Source: Aulostomus chinensis
Lineage: Eukaryota > Chordata > Actinopteri > Syngnathiformes > Aulostomidae
Direction: 5' to 3'
NCBI GenBank assembly: GCA_037954235.1
Contig: JBBMOA010000004.1
Span: 14,814,601 to 14,878,600 of the forward strand
Length of the DNA stretch: 64,000 bases
A program made the translations under genes and the position numbers. The notes under the pieces were generated by a model. The model ran no database searches. It saw nothing but the letters and a program-made list of their open reading frames with translations, and was not told the origin of the DNA. This document shows positions 39,305 through 52,641 of this stretch, piece after piece (position 1 is the first letter of the stretch; every line of letters begins with the position of its first letter).

Positions 39305-39493
39305 CTTCTCTTTCCTCTGTCGGCATGCTTCCTCTGCTGAAACCAGGGTTTTGTAGTAGGCGCTGCGCTCGGCTGTAAAGTGGACCTTGGACAGAGCGTT
39401 TTCGACCAGTGCGACAGACAGATTGACGCCTTCGATGTGCAGCCAGCCAATGAAGTTCCCTGCTTTGTCCATGCTCTCCACTTCAACTTCCAC
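39305..39493 (-). CDS. snd1: snd1 exon: second half of fourth staphylococcal-nuclease-like domain (partial gene)
   Basis: This internal exon is exactly 63 codons, read on the minus strand from VEVEVESMDKAG through GNFIGWLHIEG, ALSKVHFTAERSAYY and SAEEACRQ to a final KEK. The words match vertebrate SND1 (Tudor-SN/p100) nearly residue for residue, with no gaps against the human protein as I remember it (about residues 594-656). A pyrimidine-rich tract ending in CAG precedes the first GTG codon, and the donor GTAGG follows the last AAG codon, so both introns here are phase 0. SND1 is a cytoplasmic and nuclear RNA-binding protein with four complete SN-like OB-fold domains, a Tudor domain and a partial fifth SN domain. 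It is known in RISC and small-RNA metabolism, as a transcriptional coactivator and in splicing. This exon supplies the C-terminal half of SN4. The next exon is 22.4 kb away at 16914. The call is secure; only the reference numbering is from memory. Confidence 0.97.
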
Positions 39494-42400
39494 CTGGAAC
39501 GGGAAAGGGAAAAGAGACTCGGTTAATGTTCTGTACCTCCGATTAGGTTTGAGATTTCATTAAAGCAATGAAGTGGAGATACCACCTCTGAGGAAAGGCA
39601 TCGATGGAGGCCCGAGAGCACTCTATTGATTTGGTTGCACACACACAAGATTCTATTTCATTGCTCTACTGGGGATTTCCCAGCCCTTCAAACACACACA
39701 CACACACTTTTCATCTTATGTCATGGAAATTTTGGTGAACTTCTGTCCATGGCATTCACTTTTGTGCATTACAGTCTATTTCTATTTGCAAGCAAAAAGA
39801 CATCGCTGGACCTTTGCAAACACGACAAGCGCCTTTAAATTAGTTTTGCGTATGCACTTCAACCTTAATTAAGACTCTTAATATTGTCACGCTACTTTTT
39901 TGCAATGTAAATCATTTGCAATTAGTGACAGCCACCTTGCAATTCCCTAAAGTCAACAAATGAGGGCATTGAAAGAGCTAACCCTGCTGACAAAGGAGGA
40001 AAAGATTTCACAACATTGCCCATAATGGTCTAAAACTAAATTGTGCCTATTCAGACTAATTATCTATTCATTAGGTTTTTGTTTCATAAGTGATGGACGA
40101 GCAGGGGGGTGAGGAGAAGAAGAAAAAAAAAAAGAAAAAAGAAAGAAAAATCGATTGAATTTTTTTCATCTACTCTAAAGCCTCAGTCAGCGAGAAAGTG
40201 AGAGGGCAGGTGTGCTGAGGAGATAGGGAGAAGTCAAGCGATTAAGACTCAGGCTGCTTAGTGCTCCGGCCACAAGGGAAATCTGAGGGGAATTAAGTTT
40301 GTAAACTGCTCTGCCTTGTTCTCAGCTTTTATTAATGAATGTATAATCTGTTCTATTATCAAGCAGAAAACTGACAAGCTCGGCATTTATGGTCGCTACA
40401 TAGATTTCAAGCTTTTTAGATCGCTGCGTTTTGATTACGCACTCAGGGCAGGACTATAAAAAAAAATGGGTCAGAACTAGTCTTCGGGGGCACAAATGCC
40501 TATTGAGGGCTCCTGCAATTTGTGACACACGTAAGTATTTTTTTAATAGTCTAATTGAGTAGAATACTAATTGATCACCTGTAATTAACTTCTTGAAAAG
40601 GGGCCACATCTGTTCACTTGTGACCACCCTGACGAAGGCACGTTCCGAAGAAAATGTGAGAGTGAAACACTTTTTTTGGCGTGATGTTCCGTTGGTCTGC
40701 ACATCTAAATGTTTGGGTCTGGTCCACATTTTTAGCCTCAGAAATGTAAAAGAAGTCCTGTACAGGCGAAATAAGAAAATAAAGCAGCGGCTTATAACAG
40801 TTACATCGATGGACTCCCCATGGGTCGCCCACCTTCGCAGCTCTGCAGTCAGTTTTCTTTAAAAGAATAGAATGCGTTGAAGCCACTGCCTGTTTTTCTT
40901 TGTTCTGCTTTTTTTTTTTTTTTACTCAATCAGTGTGAATATCAAACACGTGCATTTATGAAACCGAATTCGTGGGTGGAGCCTTAACTCTGGAACGTGA
41001 CGACAACCAGGAGGTGCTGAGGAGGAACAAACAGTTTTTGGACCGTGTATGTGCGTGTGTTGGTGCTCTAACCATGAACGGGAATGTCGCAACCCCCCCC
41101 CCCCCCTCCAATCAGACAATACGCATTTACCTGTGTTGAAAAGAGCATGTTTTAATAACCGACTTGTGAATAAATGGGTTGCTGATTCTGAATGATTAAA
41201 GCCCTTGGTTGATGATACGAACGTAATTATTGGTATGAATGTGCATACATTTTCAACTGAAGCTGTGCTGCTTTAGAAATCTCCAATTATAACATTGTGA
41301 CACTTGCACCCTTGTTCATTACGTACCCCAGTAGCAGTTCTACGTAGCTCTGTAAAAGAGTATTTTATGGCTGAACTGTTGTACTGAATCACATTACATT
41401 GTACGAGTGTATGTAATGAAGTGGCCGGTGAGTGTGTATATCCTCCCAGGTCCTGACCGTGATACAATCCAAGTTCGCTCAGACCTCTCGTCTCCTCATG
41501 TATAATCTGCTTTTTTTTTCTCTCTTCCCTCTTTTTATTCTCCGTCTGTCTTCCTCCGTATCGCTGTCAAAGACACTCACCCCATTTTATCTCTCTTTGT
41601 CTCTAAGTGCAGAAGCGGTTACATAACTAGGCTATTAGGACAGAAATGGTCCTCAGTGCACCTGAACGTCAAACGAGGGAAGTGGGCAAGTGCAGGGAAA
41701 AAAGAAAAAAAAGAGTAAAGGCTAGAATTTACGAGAACTATCAACAGCCAACAAAATAGAAAATGCAAAACAAAAAAAATTTAAAAAAGGGGGGGGGGGG
41801 GCGCGGGACACTTCCTGAAAAAAAGACCGCAGTTAGTTTTGTAAAAAGAATTTCAATTTGGCAGAAAAATAGGAAGTCTATTAGAAGTTACCGGCTTTGA
41901 TTGGTGCAGCCAGTGGCCTTGTGGAACAAGATCAATCGTGCTGTTATGAGAATTGATGTTAACATGTGACACCCAGAAACTGGTTAAGATACACTGTGGA
42001 TAATATTGAAGGGTAAATAATTGACAACACACACACACACTCAGTCTTGAAGTCTCCCCATAATAGAACAAATTAGCCTCCTTTTTCTTTTTTCCCGGAA
42101 CACTTCGAGGGGAAAATTCATTAACCACATACTGTCAATGTTATGATAAGGAAAAATAGCCTGCAACAGTACTCCACTGACAGATGTGCTACGACTGCAC
42201 ATGACATTCCTATCAAACAGGCCTTCTCAGGAGTAGTTCACCAGAATGCACACTAATCAGTGCGCCGCCATGATACACAACTCACAAAAAGACGCGCTGA
42301 AGGTCATTTTTTTGAGCGGGGGTGAAAGCTGTGATTAAAAATAAATGACTACAATGGCGCAAATATAAAAGTACGTAGATCATTTTAGTCTTCATGTTGT

Positions 42401-43913
42401 CCTGGGGTCAATTTTTTTTCTTTTTTTTTTGTAGTTTTTATGAGTTTATTTTTAACTCAAAAATGAGGTGTAGGTTCACGCAATTCCAGGAAAGTAACTT
42501 GTGGCATTGGAAAGAAGTTCACTAAAAGGGTGTAACACTGAATTTGGTGATGATAGATGATTTATGGCTCGTGATCGGAGCAGAGGGGCTCAAGCTCGTA
42601 GTCGACGTGAAGTCAACATAAATTGTGCGGATTAGCGTCACACAACACACTGACGAAGTAGCTGGTGTGTAACACTGAGACACAAGTTTAAAAAAGGAGG
42701 GGATGCATGAATTCTAACCTTAAGTCAAGCATCCCCACAAATACAGGACCTGCCATTAAAAAGGTGGAAGCAGAAAAGAAGCTGGAAAAGGGTAATTAAT
42801 TGGTTATATTTGATATTACGACGGGAAAATGAATGTATAAGAAGAGAGCAGAGGCCCAATTTTACACTGAAAGAATAATATCGGCTTGGAGACGCTTTAA
42901 ATCAATACCAAGACAGCAAAGTAATGCTGTGTTGGTACAATATGTCACACTTAATATCACTGAAAAATTAACTGATCATAGCTGGTTTATCCCTCAAGCA
43001 GTCTTTGTCAGTAATGAGCAGCTTTCACTTTCTCTCACAGCCGTTCCTATTGTGCTTTTTTTTTTTTTGCTCGTTTTCAACCGCTTGTCTGACGAGTGTT
43101 TTCAATCATTCCTCCGTCACGTTCCTCTGCTTTTGACATGCTGCTCTTTGTGTCTTTAAAACATCTTTTTTTTTTGATTCAGCTATTTAGTTAAAAGGCA
43201 CTTTGAAGGGGGTTTGAGTTGTGTTGCGGCTGGTCTTTGACATTTTTACTCGACAAAATGATGAAAACATGAATGTAATCTGAAAGGGTTGAACGGTATT
43301 TTTGAACGATGTATAAATGCATTAGGATTTGATTTATGAATAGAAGGACGTATGTTTTTGTATTTTTTTTTGAAAAACACAGAAATGTGTCTGTAGAATA
43401 TTTGCTTGCTGGAATCTCTGCAGCCCTTCAATATGTCATTTGTTTTCATGCAGATTTTGCCTTGAATACATTTTGTGATTGGGTTACTGCAATTTTTAGA
43501 CTTTTCTGAAGTTATTGCATGGGCCTTAACTCTTGAAAAAAAATTCAATTTATCGTTCAGTCCTAGTTCAAAGTATTCCTTACATGGATCCAAATATGAC
43601 AATAAGCAGCTCTGCCACCCACCAACTCTACAGTTTGGGTTCATTCTTAATGTCATTTTTGGCCTCAAGGAGCAGCTAACGTTCAGTTAGCGACAAGCTG
43701 CAGAACCTAGAGCTGACTAAATAGACTGGAAAGAGTAGAAGAATAAATAATTAACTTAAATCCGCCAGGTAGAGAAACCAAACCTTTATATTCTTTGTAA
43801 CTTCTAAAACTGTTTGCAAAGACATCCCTTCTTTCAGGTAAAAATTTTATTACTGACGAATTTGCAAATTGTTTTCTGCTGTCTCTACACTCACTGAGAA
43901 ATGTGACGAAGTT

Positions 43914-44279
43914 TTCCATCCATTTTCTACTGCTTATTCCTGTTCAGGGTCGCGGGGGGGTGGAGCCTATCCCAGCAACCTTCTGTCGAGAGGCGGGGTT
44001 CACCCTGGACAGGTCACCAGTCCATCACAGGGCCAACACATAGAGACAGACAACCATTCACACTCACAGTCACACCTACGGTCAATTTAGAGTATCAATC
44101 AGCCTCGTCCCCTCTTGATGTCTTTGGACTGTGGGAGGAAGCTGGAGTACCAGAGAGAACCCACACAGGTACGAGGAGAACATGGAGACTCCACACAGAA
44201 AGATCCCGTGCCGGAACTCGAACCCGGAACCTTCTTGCTGTGAGGCAACAGCGCTAACCACTGCACCCCCATGCCAACG
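43914..44279 (-). mobile_element. tRNA-head SINE with L2-like tail, nearly full length
   Basis: Read on the minus strand, the element starts near 44279 with a tRNA-like head. The A-box-like sequence GTGCAGTGGTTAGCGCT lies at about 44251-44267, and the B-box-like GGTTCGAGTTCC at 44213-44224. The body carries the usual fish-repeat words: TTCTGTGTGGAGT, CAGTCCAAAGACATC, TGATGGACTGGTGACC and GGTTGCTGGGATAGGCTCC. It ends AGCAGTAGAAAATGGATGG near 43916, the typical tail shared with L2-clade LINEs. This is a very common teleost dispersed repeat. The length of about 365 bp fits a near-complete copy. Substitutions and small length changes show it is old. A 14-T run (44280-44293) abuts the head. I could not define target-site duplications. 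The family name needs a repeat-library search. Confidence 0.88.
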
Positions 44280-45188
44280 TTTTTTTTTTTTTTCTTTTGC
44301 TCCCTTTGGTTGCTCCGATAACCTCTCCTCACTCTTTTCTTAGAAAACAGCATGAATACAACGTTGCCATCCCAGAACACAGGACTAAATTTCAGAGTTT
44401 TAACAAAATACCCACATGGATTTTTGGGTTCCTCCTCACTTTAAAGTAAATAGCTTTGGTGACAATGTGGAGAGGACAGGGGGGGAGGCAGAGTGGAAAC
44501 TGCTTTGAGTCGAGCCCAGATGGTTCCCAGCGGAGGCCTCCTCCGAGCCAAGATGGCTCCCGCCGGAACACAAATGGGCTCTGGTAATCTCATAAATGCC
44601 GGGATTGTGTCGACGCGGTAGATGGAAAGAGAGAAAAGGGAAAAAAATAAATAAAAATAAGCATACACAAAGCCACATGTTTGTGTGTGCAGGCACATAC
44701 GCTGCTGCAGTCATTCAAGTAAAGAAGACAAAGCCATTTGGTAGCATTGAAGTGAAACCTGGCCTAAGGGCATGTTTTTAAACCGCGGCAGATTTAATTC
44801 ACTTAACTGTTTGAAAGTGAGAAAGAAATTAAATAAAAAAATAAATTACATAAAAGACTGGAATCTATGTCAGAGCCAAAATATGCACTAATATAAATTG
44901 AAAAAACCCACTAATTTAAACACAGGGAGGAAACGGAAATTAGTTTTTATCAATAAGCAATTTTAAATACCCAATGGGCAAAAATCAGGACCCAAGTCAT
45001 GTAAAAACCCAAGTGGCACACAAGTTATAAAGAATATTCATCTGTTACTTAATACATATATTATATGCTCTGCTGTCTCTCAGAGGGAAAACAACAGTCT
45101 ATATAAATAATGCAAACCATGGAGGAGTACAATTGGTCTGTAAGCACAGTGGATCATCATTAACATGGACGTACACTCAAGTTTGCAT

Positions 45189-45190
<2 letters not shown>

Positions 45191-45277
<87 letters not shown>
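45191..45277. repeat. (GT)n microsatellite
   Basis: Pure GT array of 87 bp. Confidence 0.99.
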
Positions 45278-45278
<1 letters not shown>

Positions 45279-45596
45279 CAGAGAGAAAAGTGTGAGCTGG
45301 TGTGTCCTGTACTGTGCAAATGTCAGCAATGAACACCAGCAAACTGGTAGGTGGAGACAGTCTGGCACGTCTTCATTTATTCTCATTAAGCAACAAGGAG
45401 GCTACAGTGCTAAATCTGTGCGTGTGTATCTGTGTCTGCCAGAAAATTACGTGACATATTAAAATAATAGTTAAACTAACAGTTTAAGTGCCAACTCAAC
45501 AGCGCAAGCCATGATCGTCATTTAGGTTTGTTTTTGCATGCTTAAGTGGAATTGCAGACTGGAGTAACAGGGTCAAGTGTTCATCACAGTTAATCG

Positions 45597-45598
<2 letters not shown>

Positions 45599-45673
<75 letters not shown>

Positions 45674-45674
45674 T
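45599..45674. repeat. (GT)n microsatellite
   Basis: GT array of about 76 bp with one AT interruption, 320 bp from the previous array and in the same orientation. Confidence 0.99.
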
Positions 45675-46807
45675 CCAAATATAACAGGTACCTGAGGCCA
45701 GTATTGCGTTTTTCTTTCTGTCCTACAATTACTGCTCATTTCCCTCACCCTCCAGACTCAGACGGATCAAATGAAACATGAGTAGTCACAGTTCAAACAC
45801 AATTGTACCTGAAAAACTTTTCATGGTTCATCCATTCAGCTTTGACGTCAGTTTTCATGACCAGATATTCTGTTGCCGGCTGATTAGCTAAAATTAATGA
45901 CACAAATGTGCATTAACATGTAAGGAGAAATACCCCCCCCCCCCCCAGTCAATTACCATTTTGCAGACATTCATGAAGCAAAATTCCATAACTTTTCAAA
46001 CATTTTCTGTTTTTATTTTGTTGTGTTTGTGAATGTTCTATCATTCCAGGCCTTGACACAGCCGTGACTCTTCCAGGTTTTTCATTCAGTGATGGAGAGG
46101 GGAAGCGTGTGGGCTCCGGGGCAAAGGGATCAAACCTTGAAGCAATGAGTGATCCTAAGCCCCAAGAATTAGGTGCTAAGTGCAGTGAAAAGGGAACTAA
46201 CGGGGGAGAGCGGGCAGATGGTCTCTGTGCCCTAATTCATATTCCCAACTTTCCTCATCCACTTACAAAAATCAATCGCTCTATACACTTTATTCAGAGC
46301 CATGAATGCCACGTGAGAAGGACAGTTTGTCCTTTATGTGCACATGTGGATTTAAGTAGAAAAAGCAGAGTGTTGGCAGGTCAGTCTCACTTCTCTCGGC
46401 CCAGTCTTGCGTGAAAACTCCATTGGGGGATATGTAGAGCCCCATCCAAGTGAAGTCCATCATCTTGCAATATTGCCCCATCTGATGGCTTTATAAGGCT
46501 CATTTTTCGAAGTGGACACAGACCTGTATTCGAGGATACATATATTTTTTACCCCCCCCTAAGCAACTAATAAAACCATAACCTTGATCAGATTTGAACC
46601 AGAAATCAATATCTTGTGAAGGTGTGTCTGTTTGGCGGAGACGGTTAATCAGAGCTCAACTGCAAACGAAATCAAACCGTCTGAGACGACTGATGAGGAT
46701 GGAGAAAAATAACGGAATGATAGCTGAGTAGTATATACACCGTTAATGAGACCGCTGCAGGAAGCCATGACAGTTCTGACAAAAAGAACTGTTTTGGCTT
46801 CGCGATG

Positions 46808-47447
46808 CAGTCCCTCAAGGATTCCACGGAGCTGTTTTTGGGATTGCTACAGTCCAAAATGCTCAATTCTGTGGCAATTTCTCTCAAAAATTTCAAAAAA
46901 AAATTGCAGATTATTTTTTTGTTTGATTTTTGCAGAAAAATATGGATTGCCTCCCCCATTGTTACTACATAGAATTCTACTTATTTACTCCCTATGGTGA
47001 CGTTCTAAATCCCAGAAGGAGCTGAGAACATTTTTTTTTTCTAAATTGTTAAATAAAAGACCCCTGCTATAAAATAAGTGCATACATTCTTAATGAACAA
47101 GAATCAAACAGTGGTTCTATTATGAAACCCAGAGTAATTAACCACAAAACTGTATGCACAGGCGTGCAATAGTCAGTTTGAGCAGCACGGGAGTGCAATC
47201 TCTTGCAACTGTAAGGTCATATGAAATTCATGTATTCAATGAGACAGGTTGGCTTCTTCGTTGTTTTCACATGGATGCTTGCGCAAGGCCATAATGCGTC
47301 AGAATTCATGTCACTCCATGAAAAATGCACCTTTTTTCAATTATTGCCGAATTTTGTAAATGTTCCAGACCCAGCATTTTCTTCGGAGTTTGGCCAATTT
47401 CGCATTAAGTTACACAACCGCAGAATTGCAATTTTCTTGAGGGACTG
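46808..47447. mobile_element. Candidate non-autonomous DNA transposon with 12-bp inverted ends
   Basis: The left end CAGTCCCTCAAG (46808-46819) is exactly inverted at the right end, CTTGAGGGACTG (47436-47447), giving a 640-bp unit. Inside, both ends carry an AATTCTG..GCAATTT-type motif near the terminus in related arrangement. No transposase frame is seen; the longest open frame is 78 codons on the plus strand and matches nothing I know. I could not find a clean target-site duplication (flanks GCGATG and GCTATA). The pair of ends could belong to two truncated copies rather than one element. Confidence 0.5.
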
Positions 47448-47474
47448 GCTATAGGAAGGTGACACGTGACCAAA

Positions 47475-47493
47475 CCCCCCCCCCCCCCCCCCC
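47475..47493 (+). repeat. C19 homopolymer
   Basis: Uninterrupted C run just outside the right end of the candidate TIR element, followed by A-rich sequence. Confidence 0.95.
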
Positions 47494-48548
47494 AAAACAA
47501 AAAAAACCCACCACTACACCATGTATGTCATAAACTCAAAGTTCGAGAGGGATAAAAAGGTAAAACTGACAAGCTGCTCCTATTTTTGACACCCTGAATG
47601 TGTTTGTGTACAAGATGAGAGCTGTCGTTCGATTTAGAAGCAGGAGCCACGTGGCATCCTGTTACAATCATACCACAGCACTTCATCAATAGTGTATGAA
47701 AATTACCAAGCTCCATAAACTGCTCTTAATGGAACACGGTAGCACAGCATAACTGGGAAATACAGAAACAGGTAAATCCCTAAACATACATACAGTACAC
47801 TATTTAATTATGATAAAACACTTTTTTCCCCCCCAGAGGTTTTCTCTCTTTTTTTTTTTTTTTTAAATGCCTAACTATATCGTCACCAGTAATGCTAAGG
47901 CAGAAAACAGCTAAGTGTGTTAGCATGTGACTAATCAGAAAGGGCTAGTTGGTATGGGTAAAAATCCATAAATATAGATCACCTTCTACAAAGAAAAAAG
48001 AAGAAATGAATGAATTAAACAAACCTCTATTGATCCCTTAATGGCATAGATCAGGCAAGGATGTAAAGTGTGTGTTAATGGGGCCTGTAATTAAAAAAAA
48101 AAAAAAAAAAACACACGCACACAGGGGAGAACAGTTGCAGTCTGTGTTAAAGAGTTGAGCTTGCAAACTGATGAACTGTGTATCGCCCCAGTACAAAAAA
48201 GGTATATTAGAACTAGAGATGCGAGGATATGATTCCAAAAACGATTCATAATAGATACAGAGAGACTTTAAAGAAATTTGATTGATGCAAATGGAGTTTA
48301 TCATTATCCTGACATGACTCAAGTAGCTAATTTGCAGTGAGAGGTGTGCTTTCTTCACTCCAAGACCATTATTACAGAGAACAGGGAGAAAGCTTAAGTC
48401 ACAGTGTGTCATCATTGTGAAGTGACAACCTCCTGAAGCTCAATAGCAGCTACTCGAGGGAACAGGCAGAGTCCTGGTCGTCACCCTGGGAGAGGAACCG
48501 AAGAGGGTGGAGTCATACTAGTAGTTTGGGGTCCAAATCAAGAAAATT

Positions 48549-48578
48549 AAAAAAAAAAAAAAAGGGGGGGGGGGGGGA
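48549..48578 (+). repeat. A-run joined to G15
   Basis: About 15 A directly followed by 15 G. Confidence 0.95.
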
Positions 48579-49725
48579 CTGGGCTAAAAGGCAAATGAGG
48601 ACTGGATTGAGATTCAGAGACTTTAATGTGTCTCCAGATTCCAAGACTGCTCAGACCACATTCAGAGGCGGTCTTGGGGTTGGATACGGTGACATTCTTG
48701 CGCAAGCAAATGTGTCCTGGGCTTCTGATTAAGCGGAAGAACATACTTATTCTAGTTGCTTCATATTATTGTGTCTTGAGGATAGAGATACCAAAACACA
48801 TATTACAAGTTTGCAGTTTGGTCTGTCAGGAACCCAAGAAGGAACTGACCCCATTGATACCGTTCTGATCTCGTCCTTTAGTTTCCAGCAGACAGCACAT
48901 TGGGAAGTAGGCTTTGTCATGGTATGGTTTTACTCATTATGTTTTTGTTTATTTGTATACAGAGTTGAGAAGTGAGATCCGACACAGTCTATTGCCCTAA
49001 ACCCTAATTTGTCGTAATTAATGATTCGATGCCAAAAGAATCATTCTGACAGGAGCCATTTGTCATGTTATGTGCACAGCTGAAAGATATTGGCTGACCT
49101 CAAAAAATTAAACACTTTCTCTCAATAGAATAAAAACAATGCAGGAAAACGATGGTTTACTTTGAAAAATGACCTTGGAAGATAAAGACTACTTCAGCCA
49201 AACCATAAATAAAAGAGTGGTATTCTTTTGGAGATGAAAAGGTTGGATCAGGTGAAGCTTCGCATCAGCCATCCTAAGCCCATAGGGTCCCTGTGGTTGC
49301 AAGTTATTGACTGTTCCTGCATTGGTGAACTGGCAGCACAGCTTAACACTAGGCCAAAAGGGCCAAGCTCTGGGACCGACCAATACTAAACTAGGTTGGT
49401 TCATTAGCGACCAGGCCACAGGCCAGCATGGACAGCTATTTGTCAGATGTTGATCGAACTAAGTCTGGAAGAGGAATGTTGTAGAATACGCCGGTAAACA
49501 AATGTTTCCCATGTCCATAAGCAAAGATGAAAAGTTGTAACAGCGACAGGGCCGTTCTTGACAATAGACTGGAAGTACCTTTGATTGTACAATAATAAAC
49601 ATGGAGAGCAGAGGTTATGTTAAGTGAAGGGCTCAGTTTACCGTGTGATGCCAGAAGGGGCTTCACCTTTGTAGAATATTGCTGCCTATGATGATCCCTG
49701 CAGAGCTGAAGTGTGTCTCAATATG

Positions 49726-49754
49726 GCTAAATTGTTTTTTGAAAACAATTTAGC
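49726..49754. repeat. Perfect 13-bp inverted repeat with 3-nt loop
   Basis: GCTAAATTGTTTT (49726-49738) and AAAACAATTTAGC (49742-49754) are exact reverse complements around TTG. No known transposon or RNA family was recognised around it. Confidence 0.8.
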
Positions 49755-50213
49755 AGCACAAGGGCTGTTCTGGGAATGACTTACTTACTCGCCTGGTCTT
49801 AAGTTATGGCAGTCCTTGTATTAAGCGATACAAATACTTTATTGGCACAACAGCAAAGTAAATGTTGCATGCCTCCACCCCTATGCTTTTGAGTGCTTTT
49901 TCTCTGCTTGTCCGCCTGTTTTTCGGACAAAACACAGTCTCTCACTTCTAATTCTGAAGGGTCGCAGAGAGGGATTAACTCATTCAGCTGTCTGGAACAC
50001 TTTTGATGGCCTGTCCTAGCTGCACATGTGCTTGCTTTTTTGTTTTTTGTTTTTTTTTTTCTTTTGGTAAGAGGCAAGCTTGTATTTCTATTAAAAAAAA
50101 CATCTTTTATGAATAAATCCCTCAATGTTGATCATGTTTTTAATTGTTTTGACCCATTTTAACAATGACTGCTTCTAGGAAACGTAGTAAATCATGCACA
50201 CTGGACAAGAGTG

Positions 50214-50214
<1 letters not shown>

Positions 50215-50248
<34 letters not shown>
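50215..50248. repeat. (GT)n microsatellite
   Basis: GT array of about 34 bp. Confidence 0.97.
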
Positions 50249-50250
<2 letters not shown>

Positions 50251-52622
50251 TATGTGTGTTTAGACTCTCCCAGAGTGATCAATGCGACTCAGGGGGTCCC
50301 ATGTATCACTGTCAGTGGCAGGCTGCTGTCTGTCGGTGGCAAGGTGGAGAAAAGTCAAATAGCTTTTCAAATGGCCAGAGCCATTACGGTCAGCCAAACA
50401 AGCATGATCCCCACCATTAAACCTGCCTGATAGCCATTAATGAGTTTTTCTTTCATCAATGGACAATTGATGTTTACTCCACATTATTATTCTGACAGAA
50501 AAAAAAGATAAAGGGAAATTGGTGGAGGGGGTTAAAGGAGGATATACCAATGCAGACGCGAAAAGATGATTCAGACAGATGATTTGGCCTTGTTACCCGT
50601 TCGTCTTTTTGAATTCGTAATTATATCCAGGCATTAATGTGCAGGTTATGCTAGGATGGTTTCATGCCTCAGATAAGAGCCCGTTAGAAATATCACCAAA
50701 TTTAAAAGATGTCTTTTAAGTCCACCATCTGTCAGGTTTCATCCAGCTGGAATGATTTTTTATTTTTTTTTGGTCAAGTCTAAGCCTCCGCCTGCACTAA
50801 GCCAAGTCTGAGGTCTAAGAGTTAATCGTACACAGAGAAGTCTTTTCAAAGAGCTTCGGAAGACTTGTGACGCCCTCACAGAAAATGAGTCAAAGCCAGA
50901 GAGAGAGAACACAGAAGTCAATAGTGAGTCAATCAGAGCAGAAGCTGGTATTGTCCCTCTGCAAATGACCTACAGTAGACGACCAAACTAAAGCAATAAA
51001 TTATGGAGAGATCTCCCGCTGGGGGGGGGGGGGTTCAATTGACTGTGCTACTGTAGGCATTTTAAGTGAACTATTGTCAGAATGAATGTGCGCTATGCTG
51101 GTGATCTGCAATCTGAAATGTCAATGGCCCTTTTACTTTCTGTTGGGCTGGAGTCATAGAAAGTAAAAGAACATGTAAATTTACACATTTTAGACATTTG
51201 GAAATCCATTTACAAATGCAAGAACAAGGTGATACTGAGTAGTAATGGAAATGTAGACCCTGCAGGCATTTCCAATGCTGGGTGACCAAAGTGATCACCT
51301 TACTGTGCTGCCTGAAGTCCCCACCCCCCCCACCACTTTAAAATAATTAGGAGGCTAGGAGTTGGTCAGTGATGAAGTAATGCAAGACCCATGGCGATGT
51401 AATGACCGACAAGCTTCAACATCAGTCAGTCCCTCTCGCTCTCTATCTGACCTGATGGATCGATACTGCTGTGAGGGAGCTTGATCTTTCTACTCTCACA
51501 CCGCATCTCGCTGCCGCGGCCTCCCATTTCAGTTCAGCACCTAAAAACACCTTTGGTCCTGCGATTTTGTACTAAATTCACACTTTATATATCAAACTCC
51601 TACTGTATCTGGGAAGGTTTGAGGACCAAAAATAAAGGATCGGCAAAGCTAATCATGCCAAACCTTTAGTTAAATTGGTTTATAGATCCTTTGTTATCGA
51701 GATGAAATAAAGGCCCGGCTGACACACAGCCCAAGAGGCAGCTGAGCAGGTGCATGGCACCGCATTGGGCCTTAACAGACCAGTTATTAAAATCAATATC
51801 AGCAATAACTACAATCCATCTCATTTTTAAGAGAAGGGCAACATGGCATGCCAGTCGATTAATATCGAGCCACATTTGTAATATTGTTAATACTGGATAA
51901 TTCCCCTTAACTGGTTGATTCAAGGGTGCGGGTGGGAAAATGAAGTGGGCTTTAAGTTACTGAGTACATGTTTAAAACAAATGTCCCAAAATCATTCCCC
52001 TTTGGTGCATTTTCCTCTTTTTTTTATCAACACCACAATATGTTGTAGCAATCTTAGATCAAGACAGGGAAAAAAATGAACAAAAGGAAAACTACCTAAA
52101 CTGCATTTTGGAAACATGGGGGGGCGGCATTATCGGAAGCAAATCACAGAGGAACACAATTTCTCATTTGGATTTTTGCCACAACTGAAAATGGTTAACA
52201 TCGGGGAGAGGGTACCAGTGGCTTTCCGCAGACATGTAAGGTAGAGAAAGAACATTCAGGCTAATACTGGGCCTGTGTACTCGCTGCTGTAATGAGGACG
52301 GTGCGGTTAACGATGTGCCGACTGTCATTTACAGCACTCGTCCAAAATAATCCTGTTTATTAATTAATCTCTTCTGAGGCTTACAACTGTAAAGATGATA
52401 ACACAGTCTACCGTACCTTCCGCGTTTGTCAAATCCCCCAACAATGAGTGCAGTAATTCAGATCAAATACACGGACACCCTTTTTCCTCACTCATGCTCC
52501 GCTTGCTGAAGCTTTATGAATCAAATAAAGAATTCATAATGGAATTTTAAATATTTATAATTCTGTGTCTACAATGACAAAACTATCACATTGCACCCGA
52601 GATAGTCCTATGTGTTTGGGGA

Positions 52623-52641
52623 GGGGGGGGGGGGGGGGGGG
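52623..52641 (+). repeat. G19 homopolymer
   Basis: Uninterrupted run of 19 G. Confidence 0.95.

Noticed and set aside
44213..44270. tRNA-like A and B boxes
   Set aside because: They belong to the SINE head; no cloverleaf tRNA gene is present.
44099..44380. Minus-strand open frame of 93 codons
   Set aside because: It is the translation of the SINE at 43914-44279, not a gene.
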